Under the pieces are notes generated by a model, which was not told the DNA's origin, did not search any database, and saw nothing but the letters and a program-made list of their open reading frames with translations. Source: Isoetes taiwanensis (taxonomy: Eukaryota; Streptophyta; Lycopodiopsida; Isoetales; Isoetaceae). From it: DNA of 64,000 bases. The DNA lies in assembly GCA_021234155.1 (NCBI GenBank), contig JAJEKV010000185.1, positions 558,001 to 622,000 on the forward strand. Reading direction: 5' to 3'. A program made the translations under genes and the position numbers. Shown in pieces: positions 45,974-59,184 of this stretch. How positions within the stretch are numbered: the stretch's first letter is position 1; the number at the start of each line of letters is the position of its first letter.

Positions 45974-46974
45974 CACTAGAGTTGTCTCAGGGACCTGTTT
46001 GGGTTCATCAACCCGTATGGGTCCCTCAATCCCTTCTCCATATTAGGGACTAGTTCTTCATGATACTTATGAGATTTTAAATATGAACACCTGAATTGTA
46101 ATTTAACTCAAAGTTGTACCACCATATTCAATGGCAAAATAGAATTCTTCACAAGTTTGGCACAATCGCACCTTGAAATACAGTCAATTCAATGGTTTCG
46201 ATGATATGATATAAGCTCATGATACTTAACATGGAATACAAATTTCGAGATAACATTAATTTTCTATGAACGTAGCCTACAAATGCTACTCATTTTTCAA
46301 ATTTCATGTAATTTCATAAAAAAATTGATGTATCAATGAGCAAATCATGATTTCAATCCTTGAGAGACCCAGTCAGGTCCCTAAGGAATTTCTGAAAAAC
46401 AGACATCCAGGAATCATTTCAGATCCATGATATTTGAAATAGAGTAAGAATGTGAAGGTACTATTATTTTTCAATGGAAATAGCTACTAAGTACTACACG
46501 CCCTGCTAAATGGATTTCATTTTTCCAAAAAGTGGAGTAGTACAATAAATTTTCAGAATTTTGACCCTCGGGGACCTAACTGGGTCCATAAAGAACTTCT
46601 GAACTTCAAACTTTAAGGAATTATTTCTCGCAAATTCTACCATAGATTTTTCTAATTCTTCTTGTGATAGATTTCTCATATCATGATTTATAAGTTGGAA
46701 GAATTAGAATTCCTAGGAAAAATCATGTTTGCAAAATAATGTGAAAAATGTCAAAGACTTTGAGAATAAACTTGACACCTTTGTATTCGGCTCCACATCA
46801 TGTTTAATAATAGAAGCTTTCTATATTTTTCATAAATTTTTCTTTATATGTACACTCGTGAAGGACAACATATTATGAGTATGTAGACAAATTCTTTATC
46901 CCGGAGCTATAATAGAATTTCAAAAAAAGTGTACGAATGAACCCATTTGGGTTCATCAAGGGACAACTCTAGTG
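45974..46974. mobile_element. 1.0-kb CACTA-type non-autonomous element
   Basis: The ends are inverted: CACTAGAGTTGTCTC at the left and the complement of CACTAGAGTTGTCCC at the right. The flanking triplets are TGA (left) and TAA (right), a 2 of 3 match to the 3-bp duplication expected. The interior repeats a palindromic motif of the type GGACC(T)..(A/T)GGGTCC at both ends and near 46370 and 46570, as subterminal repeats do. It has no open frame of note and sits between the two inverted leader copies. Confidence 0.6.
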
Positions 46975-47369
46975 TAACTAATTAATTTGTTTATCCAAGT
47001 AAAGACCATGATAAATATTTCCTAGGTGCACAAAGCAAACTGAGCCGAAATACGTTGAGCCTGGGCCGTTTTCCCAAGCCAACTCTGCTGCCTAGTTTTT
47101 TGTTCTGGCATATTATAATTATAGGAATGCCGAACGTTATATGAACTAAGGTTAGGTATTAATTGTTTGTAAATCAAAAGAAAAATATATGTCAATCCGT
47201 TCAAGGCATGAATATCTCGATAATGGATAGCAACACCCATTCTAGGGGTAACCTTAGGCATTAACAAGGTCTTTTAATAATGGACCTTACCAAATGAAGT
47301 TGGATACACGTTCATTAATAGTCTTTCTCGAGTTAGCATATTTATAGGAAAAATACTAGAAATCGCTCA

Positions 47370-47694
47370 TGTTGCTAGCGTGGATTGCACCTTGGTCTGC
47401 CCACAACTCTCCGGAGAGAATAAGCAGAAACCAAGGCCACAAGTGTTAAGCACTCAGCACTAGTGAGTGGGCACTGATGAAGCTCATTAGTGCGGACTCG
47501 ACGCTGGTCACGTCGAGTTGCTTCTAGGTGAAGGTTATTTCCCTGAGCTAGAGACCCGTAGCTTAGGGGGACCGCAACATGTTATTTGGAATTTGGGGAT
47601 GACGTGTAGGTTCTGCACCCGTGAGATCTTAGGCTTGTGTGAAGTATTTCAGTAACGGCAAGTGTCGGGCGAAGGACCGTCACAAAATTGGTAT
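47370..47694 (+). mobile_element. LTR of an LTR retrotransposon
   Basis: Begins TGTTGCTAGCGTGG and ends GACCGTCACA, that is TG...CA, immediately before a primer-binding site. The left boundary is inferred from the TG dinucleotide, because no second LTR copy exists in the window for comparison. Confidence 0.6.
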
Positions 47695-47698
47695 CAGA

Positions 47699-47710
47699 GC
47701 CAGTCACGGG
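47699..47710 (+). other. primer-binding site, tRNA-iMet type
   Basis: TGGTATCAGAGC is the classic sequence complementary to the 3' end of plant initiator tRNA-Met. It primes minus-strand DNA synthesis in Copia and Gypsy elements. It lies 4 bp after the LTR end. Confidence 0.9.
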
Positions 47711-47736
47711 TTGAACCTAAAAAAAAAGAAAAAAAG

Positions 47737-48090
47737 AAAAAAAAACTTCGGCCAAAAACGCAGACCTGGTAAGCAGATAAGAAACATGCAAGATACAGGG
47801 CAAGTTTTTTTTTTTTAATTTTTTCATTGTGGAACTATCAAAAGCTGCCGAAATCACAGGTTGAGGTAGATACTGCTGCCAGAATCAAAGATATGTGCTT
47901 ATAGATTAATTCTGTCATCTTCTTCTATATTTGTTTTAGAATGATGGTTTTCTTTAAACAAAAAGAAACAATTGTCTTACCTCTAATGCCTCTTCAATTC
48001 CTAATTATATCTTTTCTACTCTGTTGATTCCTTCCTTCTTCTTCTTTCTTATGTTCCCTTCTAACTCCCTTGAATTATTTAATTGCCCCA
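47737..48090 (+). repeat. LTR-retroelement leader (right arm of inverted repeat)
   Basis: Sequence following the primer-binding site; inverted partner of 45301-45624. It carries no gag or pol open frame, so the element is truncated after the leader. Confidence 0.8.
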
Positions 48091-51000
48091 TCATCCTTAT
48101 GCCACGCCATCTCCTCTAATTATTTAATATAGTTAAAGATACAACTACAATAAAATTCACATCACATGGGAGGTAGCATCAACTATGCTGCAACTGCTCA
48201 GGTTACTGCTTGACGATATCTAATTACTGACTTATTTAAGATCTAATTGATTTACTTGACATATCAATTTAGATTATTCCATTGATTTCAATGTTTCAAT
48301 ATAGCTATGACACATAAATATATTTTCTAACAAGAGCTTCTTTTTTCATGCTTTCAGCTTACATATATATAGATTTATGCATCTTAGATTAATTATGCAT
48401 GTTGCCCTTTCTCATTCATTTGTCTTTTGTATGGTCCACTGACTTGGACATTTCTTGCTTGATGCCAATTCTGATCCCATACCATTGTATAAATCAACAT
48501 TGAGCCATAAGAGATGCTTTATAAGCGGCAAAGATGAATAATTGGTTAGCAGGTCTATCGTTGTGTAGCTTTCTTACAAGGTCAAAGCCATTTACCATTG
48601 AGCTCACATTACAGATAAGTTGGGTAGCTTTTACGTAAGAGATGCTTTATCAGTAGCAAAGACAAATAAATTGCAGCACCTATCTAGCATTGCTGCTCTG
48701 GAGCACTCCTTTAAATAGAAATCGTGTAGCTTTTATCTAAGGTCCCAGATATTCATCTAACCACTCTAGTTCTTGCAACAGGCATAAAATTGAGCTCCCG
48801 AACACTTTTGGCAACTGGAATGGCTATGGATAACATAGCCATGGCATTTTATTTTGCTATCATATTGTCCTTTCCAGAATCTGGTAACCAGGAAAGCAAT
48901 AGTCCTAAACGTAGAGTGCATAGGCCTGCTCCTCTGCTTGTCATTTAGCCTAAATCTCCTCCTTAATCTCATAAAATATCTTTCTTATTATGGAGTATGT
49001 ATTCATGGATGCAGATGTCCATGAGGAAACAATCAAGTCATCTATATTGAGCATCTTAAGCTCTTTAGCATCTACAGTGGCAGCATGCAGTATTGGAAAA
49101 TGATTGGCATCTTTGCTTTGTTATCCATTTGAAGGTTAGTCACATCATTTTGTGTTCTTCGTTGGTTCTATTGATCCGTTTGCTATGCTTTAACATATAG
49201 AATGTTGTTTCATTTGTCCCAGGATTTGGTCTTGCATTGATGACTTTAGTTGCATCATTATTTTCTGCTTTGGTTGCTAGGCTTTCTCGTACAACTGGAA
49301 CAAAGATCTATCTATATGCTCAGATTTGCAACAGAGCCAAGTTTTGTGTGAGTTATCCAAGTCTACTCAAGGTTTTTGGATTTTTTGCCAGCCCTTTATT
49401 GCAATATGTTTAGATTACCAAAGGAAACATTCAAAGCTGAGGCCAGGCTAGGAAAATGTATTTTCATTACTATACCAGGCTTTATCATTCTATAACATCT
49501 TTGAGGTTTATTGGATTTGTTCCTATTTGGTTTGTTGGCTGGCCTGTCTCAACTATTTGACGCAAGATGTCTTTTGCAACTAGAACCAGAGCTTCTTATG
49601 CTTAGGGAAGTCTGTTGATTCTATTCTACCAAACTTTTAAGCTTACATTTTGTTAACCATCCTGATGTTTGATTATGGGATGCAAGTTGGAAGCTTCTTC
49701 ATTTTTATCTTAGAGTTGCAGGCTAGTACCTTTTTTTTTATTATTGCATTTAGATGGCCCCTTCATTTGTTCAACGCCTCACACATCTCACTAGATAGCT
49801 CACTAAATGGCAACAAGCATGCTTGTAAGTGCTTGGTTCTTATCACTTGCAACAATTCTAGTTCTCAAGCTATCTGGTTAAATATGTAAGTTTGTAAATG
49901 CTTGTTTCTTGTCAGTTGCAATATCTGTACCAAAGACTTTAGAAAATGTGGCATGAGTATTTGTCCATTAGAATAAGTATTGGGATGATTGGTTGCACCT
50001 TCGTGTAGCATACGAGGTAAGAGTGCTTAGGAAAAACATGTAAAACATGTAAGTAAGAGAGCACCATGTAATTATTCTGTGGTCTGTGCTGGTTAGATGG
50101 GGCATAAAACTGTTGGAATTTGGACGATTGAGTCAGACTTGGACTTAGAGATATACTCTTGCTATAAATTATGTACTCGACACATGATGTTGCAATGCAA
50201 CAGGAAGCAAATTCAAGGAGACCATTCAAAAAAGGGGATTTAGTTGCATATCTATGTGCAATTTTCATAAGAACAGCCATAAATGAATTATTTACCTGAA
50301 ATTCCATACATCACCTTGCGTCAAACAACAGGTGCTTTTTATGGAGGCAACATTGTGGGTGTTTCCAGTGATAAGGTTCTATTTTTCCTCACAAATGTTT
50401 GTTATAGAGTAGTCTTTTTTGCAGAATAAGTGGCAATGTGCTATGCTGTACATTTTTTATCTGGTGCACTATTTCCAATGTGCTGTTTCGCACTTGAATT
50501 GTAGAATCTTGACATAATCTACAAGTATGTGGAGAGGCGTCCAAGGATCGTTTCTTATGTTCCTCCATTGGTGAACCTGAAAACGGTACTACATTTTCAG
50601 AAGCTAACTGAATATGCCATCCTGATATGCCCCTCTCCACAACTTTTCTAATTATAGAACCTGGTTCGTATCTAATTATTTGCTTAACTTTTAGCAGAAG
50701 ATGGCATGATCTTTATGATTTGACCTTGCAAATTGTGACATTTGATATTGCAACAGGATTCTTGCCAATTTGAGATGAAACAAGGTGCTTCTCTCAGGAA
50801 TTCAATTTCGTTGAGTTGAGAAGGCAGTCCAAACCTTTTTAGTTTCATATAAATTTGGAATTTTGTTACAAAATTATTCATCTGAGAGCAGTTGCTTCTT
50901 TTCTCGGTGTTTGGAGCATACCTGAGAAAAATAAGGACACTCAAAATCTTCAAGCCATGGCTTGCAAGGAGGCACAGATGTGGAATTCTTTAAGAACTGC

Positions 51001-54000
51001 TTGCTCATTATTAGCTATTCTGACATATGCAGTCATATAGAAGCGTTGCATATGGAGACCAGTCTTTGTTATGCTTCATTCCTTAGATTTTTTCTTAGGT
51101 AAGTATATGGTTCAGCTAAAAAAAAAATGGTTGATCAATTCTTACATGTCCTTTGTTGAACTCCGTCCAGGAATATGTGGCTAGATTTCAGAATCTGTTC
51201 AAACTAAATAGAATCTATGCTTTAGATGTCTGCATGTTCATATAATGACATGGTGTCATTTTTAGTTACTTGCACATGATTGTGTGTGTGCAGCTCAGGA
51301 ACTTCAGCTGGAAAACCAATCCTTGTATGTGGAGAAATAGGTATGTTCCTTGCTACAAAAAGATTGGAAATTATAGATGCAAATAATGTCCTAATATGCC
51401 TTTCGTATGGTTCACTCATGTGCGGCCGTAAGTGGGAATTTGCAAAATCTCTCTGGGATTTATTTGAAAGGAAATTTATTTTAGTGTTTATTGCAAATCT
51501 GGATTAATTGGATCAGTCTTTCTATGATAGTAAATGCTATCTTTTATTCGCAAAAAAATTAGCAAAGCCATATCTCAGTTTTTAGATGCACTTGTTGGCA
51601 GCATGTTAGGAATAACTATAGGAAGAATTGTAGAAAATACTGTTCTTGACCAATGCCTGGTTCCAACTGAGATGATTATATTACTTGAGCAACACAATGT
51701 CTGCAATACAAAAATTGTTTTCAGTCAATCTGCAGTGGTTGCCATTCTTTACATGAGTTACATATATAATGACATGTATGATACTATCATGCTGTATATG
51801 TTTCCTGTCTTATTGTCTATGTCTAATTGACAAGTTTTCAGTGCAGAATTGTGGAAGACATCCACATTTTGGCATCGCTTGAGCATTTCACTCTTCTCAA
51901 TAATTTCTCTATTTACTGCTTGTACTACAAGCATATTATATTGTCTCATTTCATAATCCTTTACATTCTAGTTCGAGAATAGTGTGAGAAAGTTTGTGCC
52001 TCTCACATACCGAGGCTGCAAGGTTGTTTTTGGAAATTTTGCATCAGTGCAATCGGGAAAGTCTCATCTCACCTCCAACACCCAAGTCTATATTGGTTTG
52101 GATAAAAAGAATGTCTTTGTTCAATGCCTTTAATGCACGTCTATTTTTTCTTTGTGAATAATGACTCTTGTTGTATCTGAATGACAAGAAACTAAAGACG
52201 CCAATGCATATACAAGATTCTTATGTTGCTTATTGGAAGAACCCTCTTTTGCAGGCAGCCTGCTTTAAAATGTCGGCAAGAATATGGTAGTTAATGACAT
52301 GGTAAATATAAATATTGCAACTCAAGCCCTAAAGCATTGTCCTACATTGCATCAAATCTGCTTAAGCGTAGTATTGTCAAGGTTATATATGTAGATGGCT
52401 TATCCTCTATAGTCTTCATGCTTCATTTAAAAATTTTATTTATGGTCTTGAGCTTATTTTCGATCTCATCTCTTCGGCCTCAAAGTCCTCAGACTTTATA
52501 TATAACAATCTGGGGTTTGATATCTCGAATAGGGTAAGTTGCTCCACATTTTTGAATTCTAAAAGTTTGGTTGTATAAGACAATGGAAATGCAATTGTAC
52601 GTCTGCCTCATAGTGTCATATACTGAAAACAAGGAAGAATGTGCATCCTATGCATGATTCTATGTAAATCCTTCCATACTGGTTCGCTGGGGCACGCATC
52701 TCATGCCATTTGCTCTAATTAAGAGTTGTGTAACTTGGTAAAACTATACATTTTGAATATGTCCGAAGATGCTATCAAATTATCACATGTTAATATTGTA
52801 TCCATGGAAGAGAGAATGTTTTGTGCTTGCTGCTTGTTCTATCTCTTGAGGTTACTGTGGTAGCTTCAATGCCCATATTTAGTATGCCATATTTCTTCAT
52901 TATGGTTCATAGCTCTTTAAGAGTTATTGCATACTGCTATCTAGAACTCATGTCTAGAACTCATATGTTCACAGATGCATGACAATAATGTCGCGCTGTT
53001 TTTCTTGCCGAAGGACGATGTAAGAGCTTGCTTGCTTATTCCTAGAGTCATGGCTTTATTTCATTTTCCTTCTGTCTCAACCAGTTTGCTCGAACTGTCA
53101 GGTTCTAGAATCAATTACTTTTCGCAATAGACATAGGCTTTGAATTATAAAGAAAAACTTTTCGTTTCCCTCTCTCCCTTTTTTTTTTGTCCATTCTGTC
53201 ATCAGTACTAGTACAAGCATATCAATTAAGATTGTGAGAGATGCTCCTATATGCTGGGTTTCCTTTTATGACCAAAACATTTCTTTGAGATTAGGTTATA
53301 TTAAAACATAGCCTCTTGATTGAGCAAAGTTTTACCCTAAAGTACGGCATAAGCATGTAAAATTCAAACTATAAATTATTTACAAATGTCTCTGTTACAA
53401 ATGCTCTCTGTTATAATCAATAGGAACACGAATATATTTAAACATTTCTTTCTTAAACAACAAGCAAGTTAATAACCATTGCTCCATACAGCGCAAAGAC
53501 AATGACAAAACCTACATAGGCCATACGACAAATGTCGAGGCATGATCATATCATTAGTAAATGAAGTCGTTTGAAAAAATGACCAAGGACGTTGCCAAGT
53601 ACAAACCATTCCATGATCATTTATGACAGGCTACAACAATCTAGCAGTCAACGTGTCCAAAATAAGAAAGTAGTGGCATATTAAAAAGCAAAATTTAACA
53701 CAAAAACATTTTTAATCCAACATCTCAAGTGGAAAAAAACACCCAGATTTCATTTAACTATTACATCTAGCCTTCCATGGTTTTAATCTATAAAAAAAAA
53801 AAAAAAATCTAGCCTTTCAATCTAATAACTACCCTAATATCTATGAGTTGTTTTAATATATACAAATGCCTATTTTTTAACATAGGTTTGTCTTCTACAT
53901 GCTTTTCAAACGAAACACTAAATCCAAGCCTAAAACTACCCAAGTCTCCTGTTGCGCCTTTTTGCTAGTTTTTTTTTTTTTCTTCTTAAACAATCAATCT

Positions 54001-54157
54001 AAATGCCTAACAACTTTGACCTTCTAAATGGCTTTGACTTCGAATTTGGATACAAGGGGAAAAGGTAGGCCAACAATCGCAGTCTAGTGATACCAAGCCT
54101 AAATCAAAACTTAAAAAGCCTTATCTTCCTAAAGCCTTCTGGTGTGCCTTTTGCTAG
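48091..54157. other. long AT-rich stretch with unidentified exon-like pieces
   Basis: No gene can be named. Several short plus-strand segments look like exons bounded by splice-like sites. About 50504-50585 encodes DIIYKYVERRPRIVSYVPPL before a possible donor. About 51295-51340 encodes SGTSAGKPILVCGEI before GTATGT. About 49260-49320 encodes SALVARLSRTTGTKIYLYAQ. About 52976-53019 encodes MHDNNVALFFLPKDD before GTAAGA. They may be remnants of one host gene with long introns. There are many T-runs and no long frames. Confidence 0.3.
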
Positions 54158-56822
54158 TTTTTTTTTTTCAGAGGAAAAGGAAGGATTTGTTATTAAACAT
54201 AAACAAGGTGCATCAAGGTTTTTACCAGTCCAAGAGCCATTAAAAGCCTAAACACAGTATATTGATCTAAGCAAATGATCTGCCCATTTGTGGAAGAAAG
54301 TGAAGTGACTTCCACATGATACTGCTACATAATGAAAGCATCCATAATGAAAATAACCTATTGTCAAGAACGGGTGCTTTCCTTTTTGTCTAGGAGTGGT
54401 AGTCATCTCCAAGGTACTTCTTAACAAAATTGGTTCCTGATACAACCACAACATCTCGGCCCCTCCATACAACTGATTGTCTCTGTACTAGTAATCTGAT
54501 TTTTGGAAGGGCCAAAAGGACCTGGTCAATCTCCTCTTCATCGTCCTCTATTACGACTAGAGTTGTGGCGACCGGATCCACCTGCCAAACAATGTTAATC
54601 GAATCAGGCGGAAAAGCAAAATACCACAAAGGGGCTGTGTTAGAGACATAGATAATAGCTTCTCCATGGGAATCATGCTTAGCCTTGTGATGATAGTGCA
54701 TATCTCTAAAGAAGAGGAATTGGTTCTCTATCATCAATCTATCATAGCAGAATAAAAACCTATCCAGCATAATGGTTTGGTAACCGTTAAGAAGAAAAGG
54801 CTTGAGATTCAACAGATCCAGGGTAATGCTATGACTTAAGGGCCACATCTGTTCATTGTTGAAGATTTTTGTAGCAGCAGCGTAAGCCAGAAGGTCATCG
54901 AGGCTACAGTTCATCCTGGTCATCAATGCTATTAGCATTTCTATAAGCCAAAAGATTTTCACCAGAGATTAACATGCCCTTACAACTAAAAACATTCAAA
55001 AGATTCTATGGAGAGACTTAAAACCAAGATCCCCTTTTTTTGGCATGGATGATTTCATCACAATTAACATAATGCATTCCATCCCACAAATAGTCTCTAA
55101 GACACTTTCAATGCTATTGTAGGCTTCCTCGCTGGCAATGAGCAAAGAGGAGAAATATATATGGGTGCTAGCTAAGACAGAGTTGGCTATAAGAGGTCTA
55201 CCAGCAAAAGAGAGGTTGGGGACAATAGCATTGAGTTTAGTTTTGATCCTGGAGGCAATTGGACTCCAGGTATTCTTGTTCAAGAGATGTATAACAAGAG
55301 GAAGCCCTAGAAGAGTGACAACATGATTTATAGAGACAATCTTAATGCCACAAGTATCAATAGTGTTCACCAATTGCTCCCAGAGAATGCTACACTTCTG
55401 AAGGTTACTTTGACTCCTGAAACATTACCAAAGGCCTCTATGCAATCTAGGAAAGAGTTGAGGTAGTTTTGAGATGCTTTGATAGAACAAATATATTGTC
55501 TACATATTGGAGAATGGTAAGTTGTTTATTAGAATCTGGCATTTGCAGACCCATAATTTTAGCTTAGCTTTGAAGGAGCAGGAGTATTCTAGTGCGCATT
55601 TCTGCAACATGAAGGTAGAGATATGGTGCCAAAGGGTAGCTCTGTCTAGCACCCCTTCTGATAGGAAAAAAATTGAGAGGGAGAGCCTTAATCAGCAGGC
55701 AACAAGAGGCCAGCTTGTTAAAGGCCATTGACCTTCTTGATAAGGTTGGGATGAATTCCAATGTGATTTAGAGTTTTTTCTAAAAAATCCCATCTAATAG
55801 TATCATAGGCTCTTTTGAAGTCAAGTTTGAGCAAAATGCTCCAATGAATTGCCTCATTGATTGCTATATAATTGTCTAAAATGAATCTGCCTGAGAGAAA
55901 GGCTGTTTAATTTTGGCTAATATTTAAGTGAAGATGGTGCATAATTCTCAGAGCTAGGATCTTAGCCAAAATCTTTTTAGGTGGAGTTCGTAAGGGAGAT
56001 TGGTCTCCAGTCTCCTAAGACCTCCGGGTGTTTGATTTTAGGAATCAAGGTGAACTAGAATTAAAGGTTAGGTAAAGAGCACTAGCATCCCAAACGCCTT
56101 TGATGGAATTCAGGAAATTTGTCTTCATAATGGTCCAAAATTTTAAGAAAAACTCGGGAGAGAGCCCATCTGGGGCGGGACTTTTACCTTTCTCCATTTG
56201 CTTTAATATAAAAATGACTTCTTTCTCGTCAGTGACTTCAACACAGTCATCTTCCATAACCTCACTTCTAGAAATCTGAGTAAAAAAGCTATCTAAATCC
56301 TCGTCTTGTATTACTCCAAGCTCTCTAAACATATTGGAGTATTGAGTGACAAATTCTTTTATGATATCTTCTTCATTCTCAATGATATTCCCATCATTAA
56401 TCCTAATGGCTGATATAGAATTGTTGACCATTCTATTTTTCACTATCGTAAAAAAGTAGCTTGAGCAACCTTGGTCCATACAGTTGTACTATTCGATCTT
56501 GGCTCTGAGCGCCATGCTTTTGGCTTGCTCTCTTCAATGGATTTTATTTGGATCTCCAGGGTGACCTCTTCCTTTTGCATCTCTGGATATTGAGGTTTTT
56601 CTAGAATCTTTTGTCTAACCCCCTTAATTTTGTTCAAAAGATCGGTCTATTCCTTTCTCAGCTTGGCATTCCTTTCCCTCCTCCACTTTTTGATCATTCT
56701 TTGCATTCTTTGAGTTTGTTACTATGCCTTTTGATGCTCACCTACAGGGGGGGAGATTTAGATAAAAGTGGTCAAAGTCTCTACAGAAATTGAGGTTGTC
56801 AAGAAGGGAGCAATTAAGTTTA
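54158..56822 (-). mobile_element. 5'-truncated L1-type LINE (group B, copy 2)
   Basis: Same family as 5311-10441. From the 5' side the minus strand reads FKLNC..., NFCRDFDHFYLNL and IKKWRRERNAKLRKE. It continues EVTLEIQIKSIEE, NRMVNNSISAIRINDG and the RT entry block MEKGKSPAPDGLSPEFFLKF. Around 55550 the active-site region is damaged. FAGRPLIANSVLASTHIYF follows near 55190. The C-terminal tail domain has LMIENQFLFFRDMHYHHKAK, and the tail ends at a poly(A) seen as T-run 54158-54168. The endonuclease is missing; the 5' edge lies at about 56822. Multiple stops make it inactive. Confidence 0.82.
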
Positions 56823-56825
56823 AAC

Positions 56826-57005
56826 CATAGTTATGGAAAACGGCCGTTTTTGCCGTTTTCCCAGAAAAAACGGCCTTTTCTATGCTTGCCATTGCGAAAA
56901 TGAAAAACGGCATGGGATAAAACGGTGTTATTAAAAATGGACCATTTTTACCATTTTCTAGAGAAAAATGAAAAAAAACTGCCGTTTTCAGTATCGAAAG
57001 TTTTG
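56826..57005. repeat. AAACGG-rich fold-back sequence
   Basis: Repeated AAAACGG / CCGTTTT motifs in both orientations (GGCCGTTTTTGCCGTTTTCC, AAAAACGGC, TAAAACGG, CTGCCGTTTTC) form imperfect palindromes. This resembles subterminal repeats of hAT-type elements, but no ends or TSD could be fixed. Confidence 0.4.
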
Positions 57006-58292
57006 AACCTATGTTCTTCTGTATCAGACCTAGCTGAACCCCCCAAAAAAAGCTCGAACTGGATTGTGGCACTTCCAAACAACAATTATCTCAATTTAAC
57101 AATTCAAATATAGCTTAAGGGGTATGTTTCCATCTCTGTTTTTGTAGGCAACGGCAAGGGATGCCTTTATTTTTGCTTTTAGAATGGCAAAGCTTTGTAC
57201 TTCGACATATTTCTTGGCATTGGCTTAACTTTGCATGCCTTTTCCAAAGGAATAAATCTATGAATAACGAATAATCTGTGCCAAACTTCTTAAATCTGAA
57301 GCATTCCAGAAGCTTTACACTCTGTTGGTTTCTTCTCTGCTCTAACTATCCAGTTTGCATTAGGTAATAACTAAAACAATTCCTATCTCGATACATAAAG
57401 GGTATTAATCTATCCAAATAACCTGGAAGATATTTTGTAGATTGGAAATCTATGATAGACAGAGTGCATGCTCTAACCAATCCGTTTGAAGAAGATGAGA
57501 ATTTTGGGTAGCTCCTGTTCAACAAAATCCAGACAGAAAGCCTTTTATTTTGTGGCTATGGCAGACTTACAAGAAATCTACTTTTGTGCTTAAGCAAGAA
57601 ATCAACAATCAGAAGCAAAAATCTTTCCTTGACGCTGTCCAGCGAGCTTGTCCTGCCAAAAAAAAAGGCTTCTGTTACCAACAACCTATCTGGTACAATC
57701 CCATCTCAACTATTTTTAGTTAAAAGTGTTGGATCTGTTAGGAAATCCGTCTTTCCTATCTTTCAAAGTTACAATATCTGTCTTTCAGTCATAATAGACA
57801 TAGCCACACTATTCCACCATCTCTTTCCAATTGCACTAGCCTTACAATTCTTGCTCTTGCCAAAAGCCATCTATCAGGACCCGTCCCATCAAAATTTGCC
57901 ATGCTTTTCAATCTGTAAAGGATTCTTCTCTATAATAATAACTTGGCGGCTACCATTCCCAAGAGTGTGCTAACAATTGTACCAATTTGAAAGGTTTATA
58001 TAGGGTTTTCTGCCATAACTTGGACCTAATGTAGGGCTTCAATAGGCAGTCACGTTTTCTGCTATAACTTGAGCACCAGAGCTCGGTTTTCGATAACCTT
58101 GGAATCATTGGAAAGCTTATGCTGAGAGCTTTCTATTCATATCAGAATTGAAATGTTTTGGCATTGTATTCGCAGAGAAACGGACAGTTTTCCGGACGGC
58201 TGCAATTTTTAGGTTCGAAGGGCACTTTGAAGGGAACTCTGAAGGGTACTTGAAGGGCATTTACAGTTAATGTTGCAGCAGGGAGTTTCATA
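57006..58292. other. intergenic and LINE 5' region
   Basis: No gene is recognised up to about 57970. From about 57990, repeated phrases such as TTTCTGCTATAACTTGAGC / TTTTCTGCCATAACTTGGAC probably belong to the 5' UTR of the group A LINE whose ORF1 starts at 58293. Confidence 0.4.
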
Positions 58293-58978
58293 TGCCTCCC
58301 AAGGCAAAGAAATTCTCTGGATCACCCAGTAAGGGTGAACCAGTGGAATATGATGGGGATTCAGCTTCTATTATGGCGTTGATTCAGGATTTGAAAGCAG
58401 AAATCATGGGGCTTCGGGGTGGTCTCAGCTGTTAGGAAGACCCTGGACGAAATGGTAGCACAAAATGCTAGCCTGAGATTGCAAAATATTGAATTATCTG
58501 CAGCAATCTAGAAACCAGCATTAGATTATAATGCCCAGATTCAAGCTTTAGAAACCAAACTAGCTTCTCTAGTGGTTGAAACTACCAAAGAACAAATGAT
58601 TCTGCATCATGAGCATATTTCTTCAGAGCAAGCAGATCAGGAAGGTATTCCAGACTCAGAAAATGAAGATGTATTAGAAACTATAAGAAAATTCTTTGCA
58701 GACACAATGCATCTACACGAGCCAAATTATCTTTCTGCACGAAGACTAGGGAAGCCAAGATTTCATATCCGGCCAATACTAGTCAAGCTTCATAATAAGG
58801 ATGCCCGGGATAGAGTTTTGAACAATAGGGATGCACTCAAAGGTGAAAAGATTTGGCTTGACCTGGATCTTACACTTGCTCAGTCGAAATCTCGTAAGAA
58901 AGAATGGGCAAAAGTAAAAAAAGCAAGAGCTTCTGGGCTTGTGGCGTATCTAGACAGTCTTAAAATAGCAAAACTGTA
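58293..58978 (+). pseudogene. LINE group A copy 4, ORF1
   Basis: ATG at 58293 begins MPPKAKKFSGSPSKG, a basic N-terminus parallel to MAPPRKR in copy 1. After a frameshift near 58425 a heptad-like region follows (LDEMVAQNASLRLQNIEL), then a TAG near 58510 and the C-terminal domain ending at 58978. That domain reads FHIRPILVKLHNKDARDRVL and NNRDALKGEKIWLDLDLTL, then SRKKEWAKVKKARASG. It has the L1 ORF1p-like pattern RxxVL..R.ALKG..I..D.DLT. ORF2 resumes at 62230 after an LTR-element insertion. Confidence 0.75.
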
Positions 58979-59084
58979 GAAGATATATTGAGATAACTGG
59001 TTTGAGAATAGCTCTCAACGTAGCATACATATATGATGGACGATGACTGTTCATCCTAATAGACATGACTATTGGGTACAGTTG

Positions 59085-59184
59085 TGACTCTTAGTATGGA
59101 TTGCCAACATGGCAGTCCACCTCATCTGTATACGCCACAACACCCGTATGTCTACATTGATCTATACGATCACTATTCTTAACA
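59085..59184 (-). repeat. short LTR, 3' copy
   Basis: 100-bp terminal repeat, downstream LTR in element orientation, preceded by the polypurine tract at 59185-59193. Differs from the partner copy by about one base near its end (CTTAG / CGTAG on the plus strand). Confidence 0.8.

Noticed and set aside
59085-59184. The 100-bp direct repeat as a simple segmental duplication
   Set aside because: TG...CA ends and a polypurine tract directly before the left copy fit LTRs better, although the target-site duplication is imperfect.
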